Of a DNA stretch of 64,000 nucleotides, positions 13,701 through 24,528 are shown piece after piece. This DNA comes from Porites lobata. Its lineage: Eukaryota > Cnidaria > Anthozoa > Scleractinia > Poritidae. Positions within the stretch are counted from its first letter, which is position 1, and every line of letters begins with the position of its first letter. The DNA lies in the NCBI GenBank assembly GCA_942486035.1, contig CALNXK010000043.1, positions 1 to 64,000 of the forward strand, given 5' to 3'. Position numbers and translations under genes: made by a program. A model generated the notes under the pieces. It saw only the letters and a list, made by a program, of their open reading frames with translations. It was not told where the DNA came from and made no database searches.

Positions 13701-16700
13701 GGCTCCTCCCCAGTACGTCATCTTCTTAGAGTCGCGTGACACCCACCATCCATATGGGTTACTGTCAAAATTAAGCATGGAGTCGTAGCATTCATATTTA
13801 ATGAACTGTTCACAATGCGAAGAAACGTTAGTAAGGGTCGCTAGCTGGGAAAAACTTGCACCTGAGTAGGAAATATTCCTCGAGTAGGAACCTCTTTCAG
13901 CGAATTTGTCCACCTCTGTTCTGCTCTCACTGTCGTGACTTATAACTGTCACGCCAACTCCATTCTTGTCACGCATGTCGCAATGCACTGTAAACGGCGC
14001 CAGGCCTCCTTCACCATCTGGATCAATGACGTAACTTCCGCTTGAATTACTTACGAATTTCTTTATCACAGAACAGGAAAGGGGCATTTCAGTCTTAATT
14101 TTCACAGTCGATTCTATTGTTTTGATTACATTTTTCACTCTGCAGGTGTATAATCCGTCGTGCGACTTTTTTACACTAGCAATGACTAGTGTGTTATTTT
14201 GCAAAACTTGCGAGTCGACCGGAAGTGAAGGTTTGCCATCTTTTAACCACGTGACTGTAGTTTTCAGTTCACTCTGGGCAACACATGGGAGATGCACAGG
14301 AGACGCGGAGCGAGGACTAAGTTCCTTAGGGGGACGAGCTAAAAACCGCAGACGCGAGAAAACCATCAACAAAGTTGCATCTCGTGCACTTCCCAGGATA
14401 TTCCTGGCTTCACAGTGGTACGTTCCTCCGTCCTTTTTTGTCACGTTGCTAATTTTCAACGTTTCATTTGATACGTAAGCTCTGCGAGATAAACGACCGA
14501 TTGATTTAGACCACGTAAAATGAGGTTGCGGCTGACCAGTGGCACTACAGGCAATGGAAACATTTTGTCCCTCCTCCGCTATCAGACGATTGGATGACAA
14601 ATGAACCCGAGGGGCAACTGTTGGTAAAAAAAAAACGTTTAAAAGTCAAAAAGATGATGCCCTCTCTAAAATCATGGTAAATCGAATAATCGAGGACCAT
14701 GTGTATTGTAGGTGGTGTCAGTCGACAGTGGTGATGAATGTCGGTCAGTCAAGTATCCAGTGACACTCAGTTGATAGTCTTCCGACAATCGGTCAATACT
14801 CAACTCAATCGGTCAAGTGTCGCTCAAGTATCAATTGTTTCCGCAAGGCTACAAGTCTTTCCAAAGAATTTTAATTTTAGTCAACAAATGTGGAATTGAA
14901 TTTATAACAGGTCATTAAGTAGAACCTTAAAGCAATGGTGTGGTTTTTTCGATTATTTTTACAAAAAAAAGTTCTTAAAAATACTTACATTGCACGTTCA
15001 ATTGCACTGAAGCGTTGACACTTCCCAACAGGTTTTGCGCGCTGCAGGTGTAGATTCCGGCATCTTCTTTTGTAACTTTCCTTATAATCAGGGCACTACT
15101 TGGTTCTACCACGTGACGGCCAATCGGAAGTGACGAGTTTTTCTTAGACCACGTGACCCTTGGTGCTGGATTCCCGTCTGCTTTACACTTCAAGACTGCT
15201 GTTTTTCCTTCGTTTACTGTCTTTTTAAGTAGAATCTCGATAAGCACAGGAGGCGAAAGCGATCTTCCTTCCTCGCCTTTCTGACCCTTCTCTCCCTGGG
15301 GGCCTCTTGGTCCCGGTAGTCCCACATTTCCCTGTACTCCCGGATCTCCCTTTGTTCCCATTGGTCCTGGAATTCCCTGGGGGCCATACTTCCCAGGGTT
15401 TCCCGGTCTTCCTCGGCGGCCCTGTTTTCCTCTCGGTCCTGCGCGACATAACACGTGATCTTTAGCGCAGATTTGGTTCTGTAGAAGTCTCAGCTCATCT
15501 CGTATCAGCAGTTGTACATAAGAAGGTGTTACTGTGGGACTAGGTTGTCCATTTGGTGATGAAACACTGCGCTTTTCCCTTGAATTGCCTGCCTTGTGAT
15601 CTAAACAATCAATAAACAAATGACATTTTTAGTGTTCATTCATATGTTTTGTTGAGTTTTATGTAAAATCGAGTGGCTTGAAAATGCAGTGTCATTTATT
15701 TAAACAAACGTCGCTGTTTTCCAAAGTAGGGAGCTTAAGCGACAACGACGGCGAGGACTACAAAGACGTCGCTTAAAAAGTAAAGCGCGCTGCTTCAAAC
15801 TTTATCGCGTCTCTTCTCTCTCACTCAATTCGTCAAATCTTGGCACTTTTTTGTTTGGAGTTGAATTCTAAAAGACTGCATCAAAGTTCAGGAAAAGAAA
15901 AAGAAAGTTGTTGCCTTTTGTTCCAGTCCTCGACAAAACGTGAAATTAGCCAGTTTCACGTTGTAGTCGTGCAGTGACGGCAGAGAAATGTACAAAAAAG
16001 CGTGATGCACGTGCAAAATTGTTGTTTTTCTTATCTAAACCTTTTGCTTTTATGCCGTTCTCGTTGACGTCGCCCTCGTCGTTTCTTAAGCTCTCTAATG
16101 TCAACGCATAAACACAGCTAAATCTACCTTTGTTTCCTTTCCAGCTTTCGTCTCTTGTTTCTCCCCAATGTTTGTCATTTTGTTGTACTTTTTGTAATAT
16201 TTCATTCTCCATCTTATCACAGACTGTTGTTGTTTGTGTTATCAACCGTTGCTGCTCCTGAATCCTGAATTCTACATGAATAAGTGCGACACAGCACGCG
16301 ATGGACAAAAGCAACCCAGACATGCAACACAAACGATCGAGCGGCGTTCTTCGCGCCATTTCTCGACGATCTTCCTTCTCCCGCTTCATCATTGACTTTA
16401 GATCTCTTTTGTCCTGACTGAATTGCGACTCAAGTTATATAGAGGACCCCAAAAGATTCTGCGGAAGAAATAATTCGATTCTCATGACTGTCTTTGATGG
16501 GAATGAGGAAGAGGAGATGAAAAAGGCAATACCACCTGAGGTGTTGTTTCTTAAACGGAAGAGATAAGATGACCATAGTTCAGACTCTAAATCCCTCTAC
16601 GTGGTTGAAAACGACATAAATTTGCCCCCTTTTCAGTTTTTACCACAAAACAACAGTAAAAACGATAGCACTTTACATAAGAAGAAAAATGGGACCCAAT

Positions 16701-19571
16701 TATCTCTTATAAACAAGTAATAGTTGACACTACAGCTGCCCCCGGTCTGTATATTGTCGGTCAATAGTATTCTTGCTCGTTGTGTAGCTCTTTGAAATAT
16801 ATCGATTCATAATGAAGATGTTCACACATATTCCATACAATAGGTGAGATAAATTACGGGAAATAAACGCAAGGTTCCATGCACAGTTTCGGTTCGATTT
16901 ACACAGCTTTGATCAAAACATTCTCAGTTTCGAGAATAGTTTGTTCTAAACCATAAGAAAAGATTTAATTAGAAGTTTAATTTTTTGCTATTTCTCTTTC
17001 ACTTTTTGCATTCAGTTCGTTTTATTTGCCGGAAAGTAAGCCTTAGCAATTAAAAGGACGTTTGATCAATTCACACTCGCGCATTGTAGTCTTATTTTAA
17101 ACTTTATAGAGGAAGGACATCTGCCTTGTGACCAGGAAATAAGTCATCACAGAATTTGATGGTCGGCGAATTTCTGTAATGGTCCATCGTTTTGCTAGTG
17201 ATAAGCTAGCCGTTGAATCATTCACTCGGCTTACTTGTTCTGCTTGTTTTGGGCCAAGTCTTATTCCGGTCTAAGAAAGAGAAAGAGTGTCTGGCAAGGT
17301 TCAGCTGAAGGTTTCCAATCAAAGATTTGTGAACTCGTGTCTGGCAGACTCACTTAGTGTTAAAATATACACTGTTCTACGCACCTTATAACTTCATCTA
17401 CGCTTAGCGATTGTCTTTTGGTCCATAACTTTCGTAACAACTGCTCCACAGAATGTCACTGATGACACGTAACGCAAAAGAGTATCGAAGTATGACTGCA
17501 CAATTCATGGATTTTTTGTGTTTTACGTCATCCTAACCATTTCGTACTTGCGGGCGCAAACAATAGAAACGTCATCATTACCTACCGATTCCTCGCGGCC
17601 CCTGTTCAAGCAAATCGAGATTTTTTCTATTTTGACTGTATGACTGTATATTTCAGCTGTAAGTACTTTCCTTAATATACGCGCGAGTTACTAGAGTGCC
17701 TCCTCGGGATTTCGCCCTCTGGGCGAAATCCCTGCGGGGGCAATAATATTTCAAATAAGATGAAGCTAACCTAAATACTTAATGCACTTGTTATGTTCTA
17801 GCTTAAACGTAACAGTTCGTCGGTCATATTTTTGATGTGTGTTATATTTTCTCATATAAATGAATACATGAATAAGTGCGACACAGCACGCGATGGACAA
17901 AAGCAACCCAGACATGCAACACAAACGATCGAGCGGCGTTCTTCGCGCCATTTCTCGACGATCTTCCTTCTCCCGCTTCATCATTGACTTTGGATCTCTT
18001 TTGTCCTGACTGAATTGCGACTCAAGTTATATAGAGGACCCCAAAAAGATTCTGTGGAAGAAATAATTCAATTCTCGTGACTGTCTTTGTTTGGAATGAG
18101 GAAGATGAGATTAAAAAGGCAATACCACGTGAGGTGTTGTTTCTTAACCGGAAGAGATAAGATGACCGTAGTTCAGACTCTAAATCCCTCTACGTGGTTG
18201 AAAACGACATAAATTTGCCCCCTTTTCAGTTTTTACCACAAAACAACAGTAAAAACGATAGCACTTTACATAAGAAGAAAAATGGGACGCAATTATCTCT
18301 TATAAATGATATTTTAAATAAGATGCAGCTAAACTAAATACTTAAGGCACTTGTTATGTTTTAGCTTAAACGTAACAGTTCGCCGGTCATATTTTTGATG
18401 TGTTATATTTTATCATATAAATGACACTATTTTATAAGACTCTGGTTCAGTTTTATGCTGATGATTAAAGCCGGCGAACTGCGACGTTTCCTCCATTTAC
18501 ATGCCCAGGGCTATCAATGTCCACTTTTTCCTCAAGTTACCCGTTTCAATGCTTCTTCATCTGTAAACTATTTCGTTTCTTTCTTGTATTTTTTTTCTTT
18601 GAAGGAGAGTGAACACAGAGCTGGCGTTAAAGTGTAGAGACGCAGATCTGCTAATTCTGGAAGGGATGGGCAGGTATGGCAAATTGTTAGTCGTGACATT
18701 TTCAATTGCTGTAAACGGCGTCTATCGGTAATATCAGTATAAGCTCCCCCCCGCCCCCCTCCAGGCCAAAAACATAAGAGAATAGTCCGATTATACGTCC
18801 CCTTTCAAACATCCCCCGATTACTGATTACTCTAGTCCAGGAGTATTTCTTTTGGAAAGACAAATGCTGCACCGCGCTCAAAACTCAAAAAAAAAAAAAA
18901 CCGGCGAGCTAGTGGTGTGAATGTAAATAGGAAGCCATCTCTGTTGTTACTCTGATAAGCAATAGCTTTTGACTAATGAGCGCGGAAAATAACCGCTCCG
19001 TGCCGAGGAATCTGATTCCAGAATCCGTGAATTGTTTCTTGTGGAACTCAGAATACACCTCAAGGAATCCGAAATCCCATTAACGATTGGAATCCGGAAT
19101 CCAAGTTCCACTGACAGAATCCGGAATTTAGTACCCAGAATCCGGAAACCACGGCGTGGAAGCCAGTCTTGGATTCCCTTACATAAGGCCACGAGAACGT
19201 GTTCAGTTATCGTAAAACTCTGAATAGACAGCACATTCGTGTTCAATAGTGTTCAATTGCGCTCTGTGCTTGAGGAGTTTGTCTCATAAGCTCTAGCTTT
19301 GAACGAATTTACTCAAACACCCTATGCCGCTCTCATTTTACTCTTCAGAGCCGTTCACACGAACTATGACGCAAAGTTCACTTGTGAAAGTATAAAACTT
19401 GCCGTGATAAAGAATCGCTGGCTCGCGCAAAGACTGGGCGGAGATATGTACAGCGTGGTCTTTAGATACGAGCAAGGAACAGTGGCATCTGTCAATAGTG
19501 TAGATTGTCCTGTGATGCAACAAAGCCAGGGGCTTGTATCGTGGGATATAGGGCACCCCGAGGAAGAGTAA
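4730..19571 (+). CDS. PANK4: Pantothenate kinase 4 (kinase-like domain fused to DUF89 phosphatase), 5' end outside window
   Basis: Exons: 4730-4822, 5253-5312, 6068-6173, 6306-6373, 6745-6864, 7082-7163, 7846-7970, 8708-8863, 9271-9383, 9673-9760, 9969-10120, 10475-10527, 10628-10677, 10796-10900, 11266-11366, 11965-12033, 18605-18673, 19349-19571. All junctions are GT-AG and phases agree, giving 610 residues; human PANK4 has about 773, so roughly 190 N-terminal residues are missing. Recognisable segments are [51 protein letters not shown] and ENYAGSSGL (kinase-like part), then [56 protein letters not shown] and LEGMGRAVHTNY (DUF89 part). In vertebrates the DUF89 domain is a metal-dependent 4'-phosphopantetheine phosphatase of the CoA pathway; the Asp-Asn metal ligands of VDNSG are intact. 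The kinase part keeps Arg in [12 protein letters not shown], where human PANK4 has Trp. Intron 16 (6571 bp) hosts gene A on the other strand. Confidence 0.95.
5396..5526. repeat. small foldback element in PANK4 intron 2
   Basis: A 14-base inverted repeat, GTCGTTTCGCTGCA at the left and TGCAGCGAAACGAC at the right, bounds about 130 bp. Degenerate copies of the GCGAAACGAC motif lie inside. A related degenerate stretch occurs near 12850-12900. It is probably a non-autonomous element. Confidence 0.55.
8101..8154. repeat. perfect hairpin in PANK4 intron 7
   Basis: AGTCACGCAATGCTCC pairs with GGAGCATTGCGTGACT across a GC-rich loop. A third direct copy of the arm, GTCACGCAATGCTCCCC, follows at about 8176-8192. 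This is a short foldback of repeat origin with no coding content. Confidence 0.7.
8345..8514. mobile_element. MITE with GGCTGATTTAGC termini, 170 bp
   Basis: The left end GGCTGATTTAGCRACAGAACGGGAAC pairs with GTTCCCGTCTTGTTGCTAAATCAGCC at the right. A degenerate relative in the opposite orientation lies near 6507-6660 (shared block ACTTCCGGTGCCCAATTT), so this family has inserted at least twice in PANK4 introns. Confidence 0.7.
9028..9135. repeat. left arm of an inverted repeat flanking PANK4 exon 9
   Basis: This intronic stretch is complementary, with some mismatches, to 9478-9590 on the other side of exon 9 (9271-9383). Diagnostic pairs are TGGCCAATAGCTGACCG here against CGGTCAGCTATTGGCCA there, GCGGGACAT against ATGTCCCGC, and CTTCTGGCACTGTTA against TAACAGTCCCAGAAG. 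Confidence 0.65.
9478..9590. repeat. right arm of an inverted repeat flanking PANK4 exon 9
   Basis: This is the reverse-complement partner of 9028-9135, located in intron 9. The two arms bracket exon 9 and could pair in the pre-mRNA. Confidence 0.65.
11430..11516. repeat. (ATC)n-rich microsatellite in PANK4 intron 15
   Basis: The stretch is an imperfect run of ATC, GTC and ACC trinucleotides. It resembles the larger GAT-rich tracts at 19574 and 26655 in reverse orientation. Confidence 0.8.
11640..11770 (-). mobile_element. tRNA-derived SINE fragment (minus strand)
   Basis: Read on the - strand, the sequence has an A-box-like block (GACTAGCTAAGTCGTTAGAG) followed about 30 bases later by a B-box-like block (GGTGGGTTTGATCC), the arrangement of an RNA polymerase III internal promoter in tRNA-derived SINEs. 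Clover-leaf integrity is not preserved, so it is not called a functional tRNA. The downstream limit is uncertain. Confidence 0.5.
12034..13460. other. left part of PANK4 intron 16, no gene recognised
   Basis: This non-coding stretch lies between PANK4 exon 16 and the stop codon of nested gene A. It contains the foldback at 12467-12583 and a short stretch (about 12660-12745) repeating 'aaagttgctcgaaa'. Short open frames on both strands show no recognisable domains. Confidence 0.6.
12467..12583. mobile_element. foldback element (TGGTCCC...GGGACCA), 117 bp
   Basis: The left arm TGGTCCCAAGGGAAACA plus TTTTGTTTCCCGAGAATC pairs with GATTCTCGGGAAACAAAATTA plus TGTTTCCCTCGGGACCA at the right. The near-complete palindrome is typical of a MITE. 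Confidence 0.65.
13461..16392 (-). CDS. Gene A: type II membrane collagen / triple-Ig / fibrinogen-C-like head protein, nested in PANK4
   Basis: Three exons (- strand): 16392-16128, 15600-14989, 14617-13461; phases 1 and 1, 677 residues. Exon 1 encodes a basic cytosolic tail, a signal-anchor helix at ~21-40 and a short coiled coil ([20 protein letters not shown]). Exon 2 begins with NSREKR followed by S (cleavage expected after residue 99), a second helix ([14 protein letters not shown]), 20 Gly-X-Y triplets (~143-202) and Ig1. Exon 3 holds Ig2, Ig3 and a ~205-residue head with motifs [25 protein letters not shown] and [11 protein letters not shown], shared with the fibrinogen-C-like domain of contactin-associated proteins. 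The Ig domains keep the Cys/Trp/DxGxYxC core. Collagen plus coiled coil implies a trimer; furin cleavage would release it. Ligand and process are unknown; adhesion or immune recognition are inferences. The gene sits antisense inside PANK4 intron 16. Confidence 0.88.
16435..16441 (-). promoter_or_regulatory. TATA box of gene A
   Basis: TATATAA on the - strand lies about 45 bases upstream of the start codon at 16392, a suitable distance for a short 5' UTR. The element is kept in the duplicated promoter at 18027-18033. Confidence 0.5.
17706..17732. repeat. GGGATTTCGCCC hairpin
   Basis: GGGATTTCGCCC and GGGCGAAATCCC are separated by a three-base loop. It is a strong short foldback in PANK4 intron 16, just beside the duplicated block that starts at about 17753. 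Function is unknown. Confidence 0.6.
17753..17863. repeat. 110 bp direct repeat, copy 1
   Basis: This is nearly identical to 18316-18424 (both run from AAATAAGATG to CATATAAATGA). The two copies bracket the duplicated exon 1/promoter block of gene A, giving an R-P-R arrangement. Confidence 0.8.
17766..17984 (-). pseudogene. duplicated first exon of gene A (truncated)
   Basis: The first 40 residues are identical to gene A exon 1 ([20 protein letters not shown] and the whole membrane anchor up to ALIHV). Homology then stops at about 17864 and the frame runs into unrelated sequence before a stop. About 320 bp of upstream sequence is copied as well (17985-18305 against 16393-16715), including the TATA box at 18027-18033. 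The coiled-coil half of the exon and its splice donor are missing, so this is a broken copy. It points toward gene A and could still act as an upstream promoter. Confidence 0.8.
18027..18033 (-). promoter_or_regulatory. duplicated TATA box
   Basis: This TATATAA on the - strand lies at the same distance from the duplicated ATG (17984) as in gene A. Confidence 0.4.
18316..18424. repeat. 110 bp direct repeat, copy 2
   Basis: This is the partner of 17753-17863 with only a few substitutions and a two-base gap. It lies just left of PANK4 exon 17 (18605). Confidence 0.8.
18995..19190. repeat. GGAATCCGGAATCC dispersed repeat, copy 1
   Basis: The stretch is rich in AATCCGGAATCC-type words and lies in the last PANK4 intron. 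Related copies occur once per spacer at 24143-24390, 31195-31430 and 36172-36420, sharing 'aatccaagttccactgaca' and 'ggaatccacggcg'. Confidence 0.75.
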
Positions 19572-19573
19572 TG

Positions 19574-20062
19574 GAGGGTATGATAATAGCAGTCATGATA
19601 GTGGTGATGATGGTGATGTTGGTGGTGGTGGTGGTGGTGGTGGTGGTGATGTTGGTGATGGTGATGATGATTACAATGACGATGGTTGTTTTTCTTGTGG
19701 TGTTGACGATAATGGAGGTGACGATGATGATGAATGTTAATGACAATGGTGATGATGATGATAAGGACGATTGTGATGATGATAATTACAATTAAAGACT
19801 GATGATGCATGAAGAGCGTTGACGTATGAAAGTGATGATGGATTTGTTGGTGATGGTTGATATGGTAACGTCGATGCTTATAGTGACTGTGGCATTGATT
19901 TTGACGGTAATGAGAATGATTGTGGTGATGGAGGTGACGACGATGGCCATGATGATGGTGGCGGTAATAAAGATGATAATGATAATGAGTTTTAATGATG
20001 ACGACGATGACGATGATGATGATGATGACGACGACGATGATGATGATGATGATAATGGTGAC
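19574..20062 (+). repeat. GAT/GGT microsatellite just after PANK4 stop codon
   Basis: The tract is an imperfect (GATGATGGT)n array starting within three bases of the PANK4 stop codon, so it would form most of the 3' UTR if transcribed. The part from about 19690 is duplicated at 26655-27085, sharing 'aaggacgattgtgatgatga' and following words. Poly-Asp and poly-His frames across it are low-complexity artefacts. Confidence 0.9.
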
Positions 20063-20337
20063 GACAACGAAAGACTATGATAGTGAAGTTGATAGCAGCG
20101 GATATGATGGTGTCGATGCTGAACATAATGAATAATTGTGAATTGCGATGTTGACTTTGGTGTCCACGGTCAAGGCAACAGTGGAGTAATTATCGCAGTT
20201 GTGTGTGGAAAAACAAAGAATACCGCAGCCAGGGAAGCGGGTATCACACAAATTGGGGAAAAGTTGAAATTAAACTTCTACATAAAGAATGACTTTTAAT
20301 AACACACATTTGTATATACTATAATAGGGTCGGTTGA

Positions 20338-20343
20338 AATAAA
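20338..20343 (+). terminator. candidate PANK4 polyadenylation signal AATAAA
   Basis: This is the first canonical AATAAA clearly downstream of the PANK4 stop codon that I noted, about 770 bases away and beyond the microsatellite. No transcript evidence is available. Confidence 0.35.
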
Positions 20344-20872
20344 GCGCATTCTACAGAAATTCAAACCCTAATACTGTTTAACTAACCTTAACTATTCACT
20401 AAAGAAATATTTGTTATTTTGATTAAACCCTCTTTTTAATCAAACATTTTTGAGCGAGCTTTGTAAGTGTTATAAATGTGCCTTCACTCATGAACAAAAA
20501 TGGCCTTAAACGTCGAAAACATCGATTCATTCCCCAACGAAAGCCAATTTCTTTTTCCTTTACCACGAAAACTGAACAAGAGTGTTGGACAACTATGAAA
20601 CTTGTGCTGTTTCATGTCCACATAAAATAGGGTCCTTTGAATGCAGCCTTCACCGAATTTCGTATAGCGAAAATAAATCTTAAGGTCGTCGTATGGTAAT
20701 TTTCAGTATTTACTCGATAAGGATATGAAAATACTTTATGAAGCTTAATCTAACATCAACCGTGGCTAGTAGTCGAGCCCTAGAGCCTTGAGTGATGTCT
20801 ACTACACTTTCTTGTTTTAACGACCTTTTTTATATGAGCCCAAATTGTGGTAATAGTTCTGAATTTTGTTTG

Positions 20873-23415
20873 TTATGCATTTGCCATACCATAACACTTC
20901 AGTTTTCCGAGAGTGTGGTAGCCCTTTTCATCGGCAACATTGTTCGGCCCGTAAGTTCCTGTATCTCCAAACCTGAGCTCTTTGACTGGAAGATGGTCCT
21001 TGTCTGTGAGAAGACCGCTGTCCTCTCGCCACTCCGCGTCATTCTTATCACAGTTACACGGTTCCCATGAGTCTGCACACGAATTGGTCATCCCACATGC
21101 GCACTTGTTACTTCCAGGCGAGGCTCCTCCCCAGTACAACATTTGAGCAGAATCACGTGATACCCACCAACCAACAGGCGATGAACTGCCAAGTCTTAAA
21201 ACGGAGCCATAGCATTCATATTTGATAAACTGTTCGCAGTATGTAGAGGCGCGAGTAAGACTCCTTAGCTGAGACAAGGTAACTCCTGAGTAGTGAATGC
21301 TGCGCGAGTAATCACCATGACTATCATATCCATCCACTAGTGTTCTGCTCTCACTGTTGTGACTTATAACTGTTACTCCAACTCCATTTTTGTCATGCAT
21401 GTCGCAATGCACGGTAAACGGTGCCAGTCCTCCCTCGCCATCTGGGTCAATGACATAACTTCCGCTCGAGTTGCTGTCGAATTTACGTATCACAGAACAC
21501 GACGAAGGAGTAATAGGAGTCTTTATTTCCACAGGTGCCTCGATTGTTGACAGAGCATTACTCGCTCTACAAGTATACGATCCAGCGTGTGAATTTTTCA
21601 CACTGGGAATAACCAGCGTGTTGTTTTGTAGAATATTAGAATCAGTCGGAAGTGATGGCTTACCATGGAATAACCACGTGACTGTAGGGCTCAGGTCACT
21701 TTTGGCAACACATGGAAGTCGCACAGGCGACCCAAGGAATGGAGTAATCTGCTTGGGAGAGCGAACTGAAAACTGCAGTGCTGAAAATATTACAACTTGC
21801 ACAGTTTCTTCCGCCTTTCCCAGAATATTTTCTGCTTTGCATATGTAGACACCCCCGTCCTGTTTTTGTACATTGTTGACTTTCAGTTCTGTAGTGCTAA
21901 CCACAGCCCCTACAGGTAAATCACCGATCGATTTCGACCACGTGATATTAGGCTGCGGCTGACCAGAAACACTGCAGGCTATGCTGATGTTTTGCCCTTC
22001 TTCAGCCATCAGTTGACTGGAACTCTTTGATAACCGCGGAGCAACTGTTGAAATACAATCAGATAAAACAATGAATAAAGATGAATGCTTTAGAATTGAC
22101 CACCATAAAAGAGAAAATTTGATTCTGTTCTCTATTATTATCATTATTATAATTAATATTATTATTACTATTATTAATGTATCCTTGTTTTGAATATACG
22201 GTGACAATAAAAGATGATGTATCGTAACGCTATATGTATGTTGACGCCATAAGATGTCAAAAGACGAGACTTCATGAAACTCACACTGCACTGTTAATTG
22301 TACCGAAGCGTTGACACTTCCCAAAAGGTTTTCTGCACTGCAGCTGTAAATTCCGGTATCTTCTGGTCCGAGATTCTTTAAAATAAGAGCGTTACTGGGT
22401 CCCGTCACATGACGCCCAGCCGGAAGTGTCAATCTTTTCCTTGACCATGTGACCCTCGGTGGTGGATATCCGTCTGCTTCACACTTCAAAACTGCCGTTT
22501 GGCCTTCTTTGACTGTTTTCTCAGCAGGTGCCTCGATGAAAAAGGGAGCGGAAATTGACTTTCCCTGTTCGCCTTTCTCACCCTTCTCTCCCTGAGGACC
22601 TCTTGGTCCAGGTGGTCCCACATTTCCCTGTACTCCCAGTTCCCCCTTTATTCCCATTGGTCCTGAAATTCCCTGGGGGCCATGCTTCCCAGGGCTTCCG
22701 GGTCTTCCTCGGCGGCCCGGTTTTCCCCGCGGTCCTGCACGGCATAACACGTGATCTTTAGCGCAGATTTGGTTCTGTAGAAGTCTCAGCTCGTCACGTA
22801 TCAGCAGTTGTACATAGGAAGGTTTTACTGTGGGACTAACTTGTCTGCTCGTTGATGAACTTGCACTTCTTTTTGGTCTGAAATCGCTTTCTTTGTGACC
22901 TGAACGAGTATAATCAAGAAAACAAAAATTATATCACTAAGTGGGCCTATAAAGTAAACTCGAGACTAAATCTGTAATGTGACAATGGTCGGATTGAAAA
23001 TATCGCACACGAGGGTGGTGAGAAACTTTCCTCTTTTGATTACAGAAAAGGAATAGATTCACTTTTTGTTGTAGTTGATTTTTTTGTCACTAAACCGGTT
23101 TTATATAGGGCTCAAATTCTGTGCCTGCCATGAAACAACACATCCTAGCCTACCTGTGTTTTCCTGTGTTTTCTCGCCTGTCATTCCTCCCCACCATTTA
23201 AAATTTTGTTGTACTTTTCGCAGTATTTCAGTCTCCATCTTATCACAGACTGTCGTTGTTTGTGAAATCAACCTTTGTTGCTCCTGAATCTTGAATTCCA
23301 CATGAATTAGTGCGACACAGCACGCGATGGACAGCAACAACCCAGACGTACAACACAAACGATCGAGCGATGTTCGTCCGGTCGTTTCTTGACGATCTGT
23401 TTTTCCTTGTTTCAT
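20873..23415 (-). CDS. Gene B: collagen / triple-Ig / fibrinogen-C-like head paralogue
   Basis: Exons (- strand): 23415-23154, 22899-22285, 22044-20873, phases as in gene A, 682 residues. I chose the start at MKQGKTDRQ because it aligns with the start of gene A; an in-frame ATG 33 bases upstream (23448) is possible. The order is cytosolic tail, membrane anchor ([16 protein letters not shown]), coiled coil, furin motif FRPKR followed by S, 20 Gly-X-Y triplets, Ig1 to Ig3, head. Head motifs are [30 protein letters not shown] and [11 protein letters not shown]. Intron 2 (240 bases) is a multiple of three and has no in-frame stop, so its retention would add 80 residues. It is a tandem duplicate of gene C: the stalk and Ig3 are almost identical, the head is not. 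Confidence 0.88.
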
Positions 23416-24142
23416 TGCGGTTTGCTCTCTACTCGCTACTAGAGTCAAGGCTTTAGCAATTAAGTGCCACTATATCGGTTATGTGCGAGATTAAATTAAA
23501 TTGCTAACCATTCAAAGGGGAGAAATGAGATACTAGACTGATGATAATGAAGGGACAACTTCCTGTTATGTTTTGAGGGTGTGGCTGGCTCAGACCCAAT
23601 GTAAACCGCTTTTCGTTGATCGGCTGTAATAACTGCGAGATTAATCGTCAAGTTTATGTTGCCAAAGGTCATATTGTCAGAGGCATATATAAAAACATTG
23701 TTTATTATTTGTTGAGTCTAAGTAAATCAAAACTTTAGTTTGAAAATTTCCTTTCAAGAAAAACATCATGTTCTATTACATGTAAAATTTTTAATGCCTT
23801 ATGTCGGCCGTTTGAGAGATGCGAATTTTTTTAAACGGAGTTGATATACTTTTTCGTAGTAAAGCAGATGTCGCTAGGTTATAAAAGTTGCCATAAAAGT
23901 TGAACTTCTTAGCTGGCATTACCTGCAGATTTTTCAGCCACGTGGGATCTGAGCACGCTTTGAATCGAATTTTAAAGGACTTTTAAGGTTTACTACTACG
24001 TCATAGATCAACCATCCCCGCAGGTTTTACTCGCGCTCTCTCCACTACCGCCGTTTTCGGACGCGCGATTTCACCAGCTGTACTAGGCCCATATTCACCG
24101 AGTGTTGAAGGAACTTGAAAGAGAAGTTGTCCAGTATCGCAC

Positions 24143-24390
24143 CATGTAAGGAAATCCGAAATCCCGGGAATTTCTGCTTGAGGAATCCGTATCCGGAATA
24201 CGGGAAAATTTGTTTGTGGAATCCGAAATCCCACGCTTTGGAAACAGGAATACAGCTCGGGGAATCTGGAATCCCACTGACGATTGCAATCCAGAATCAA
24301 AGTTCCACTGACAAAGAATGGGATCCGGAATCCACGGCGCGGAATCGACAATCCAAAACGGTTTTAGATTCACTTATATGGGGCGACCAG
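24143..24390. repeat. GGAATCCGGAATCC dispersed repeat, copy 2
   Basis: This is the same family as 18995-19190. It is positionally equivalent to 31195-31430 and 36172-36420, so it was present before the spacer duplications. Confidence 0.75.
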
Positions 24391-24528
24391 TGACTACTTT
24401 AAACAACGAGGAAACCACTAGGACAATCAGCAGCAAGTTGTAGGCGGAAAAGAGTAAACAGTGCTTTGTGTAGACCAGCAATATTGCGCAAAGACCAAAG
24501 AAAATCGCTCAGATTGATTGTCCGTATA

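Noticed and set aside
19492..20080. His-, Asp- and Ser-rich open frames
   Set aside because: They are frames of the GAT/GGT microsatellite, present on both strands.
23416..23448. Upstream ATG (MTLVASREQTA) as start of genes B and C
   Set aside because: Gene A starts at the MK position, and D and E have unrelated upstream extensions, so the conserved MK start was preferred; the longer form remains possible.
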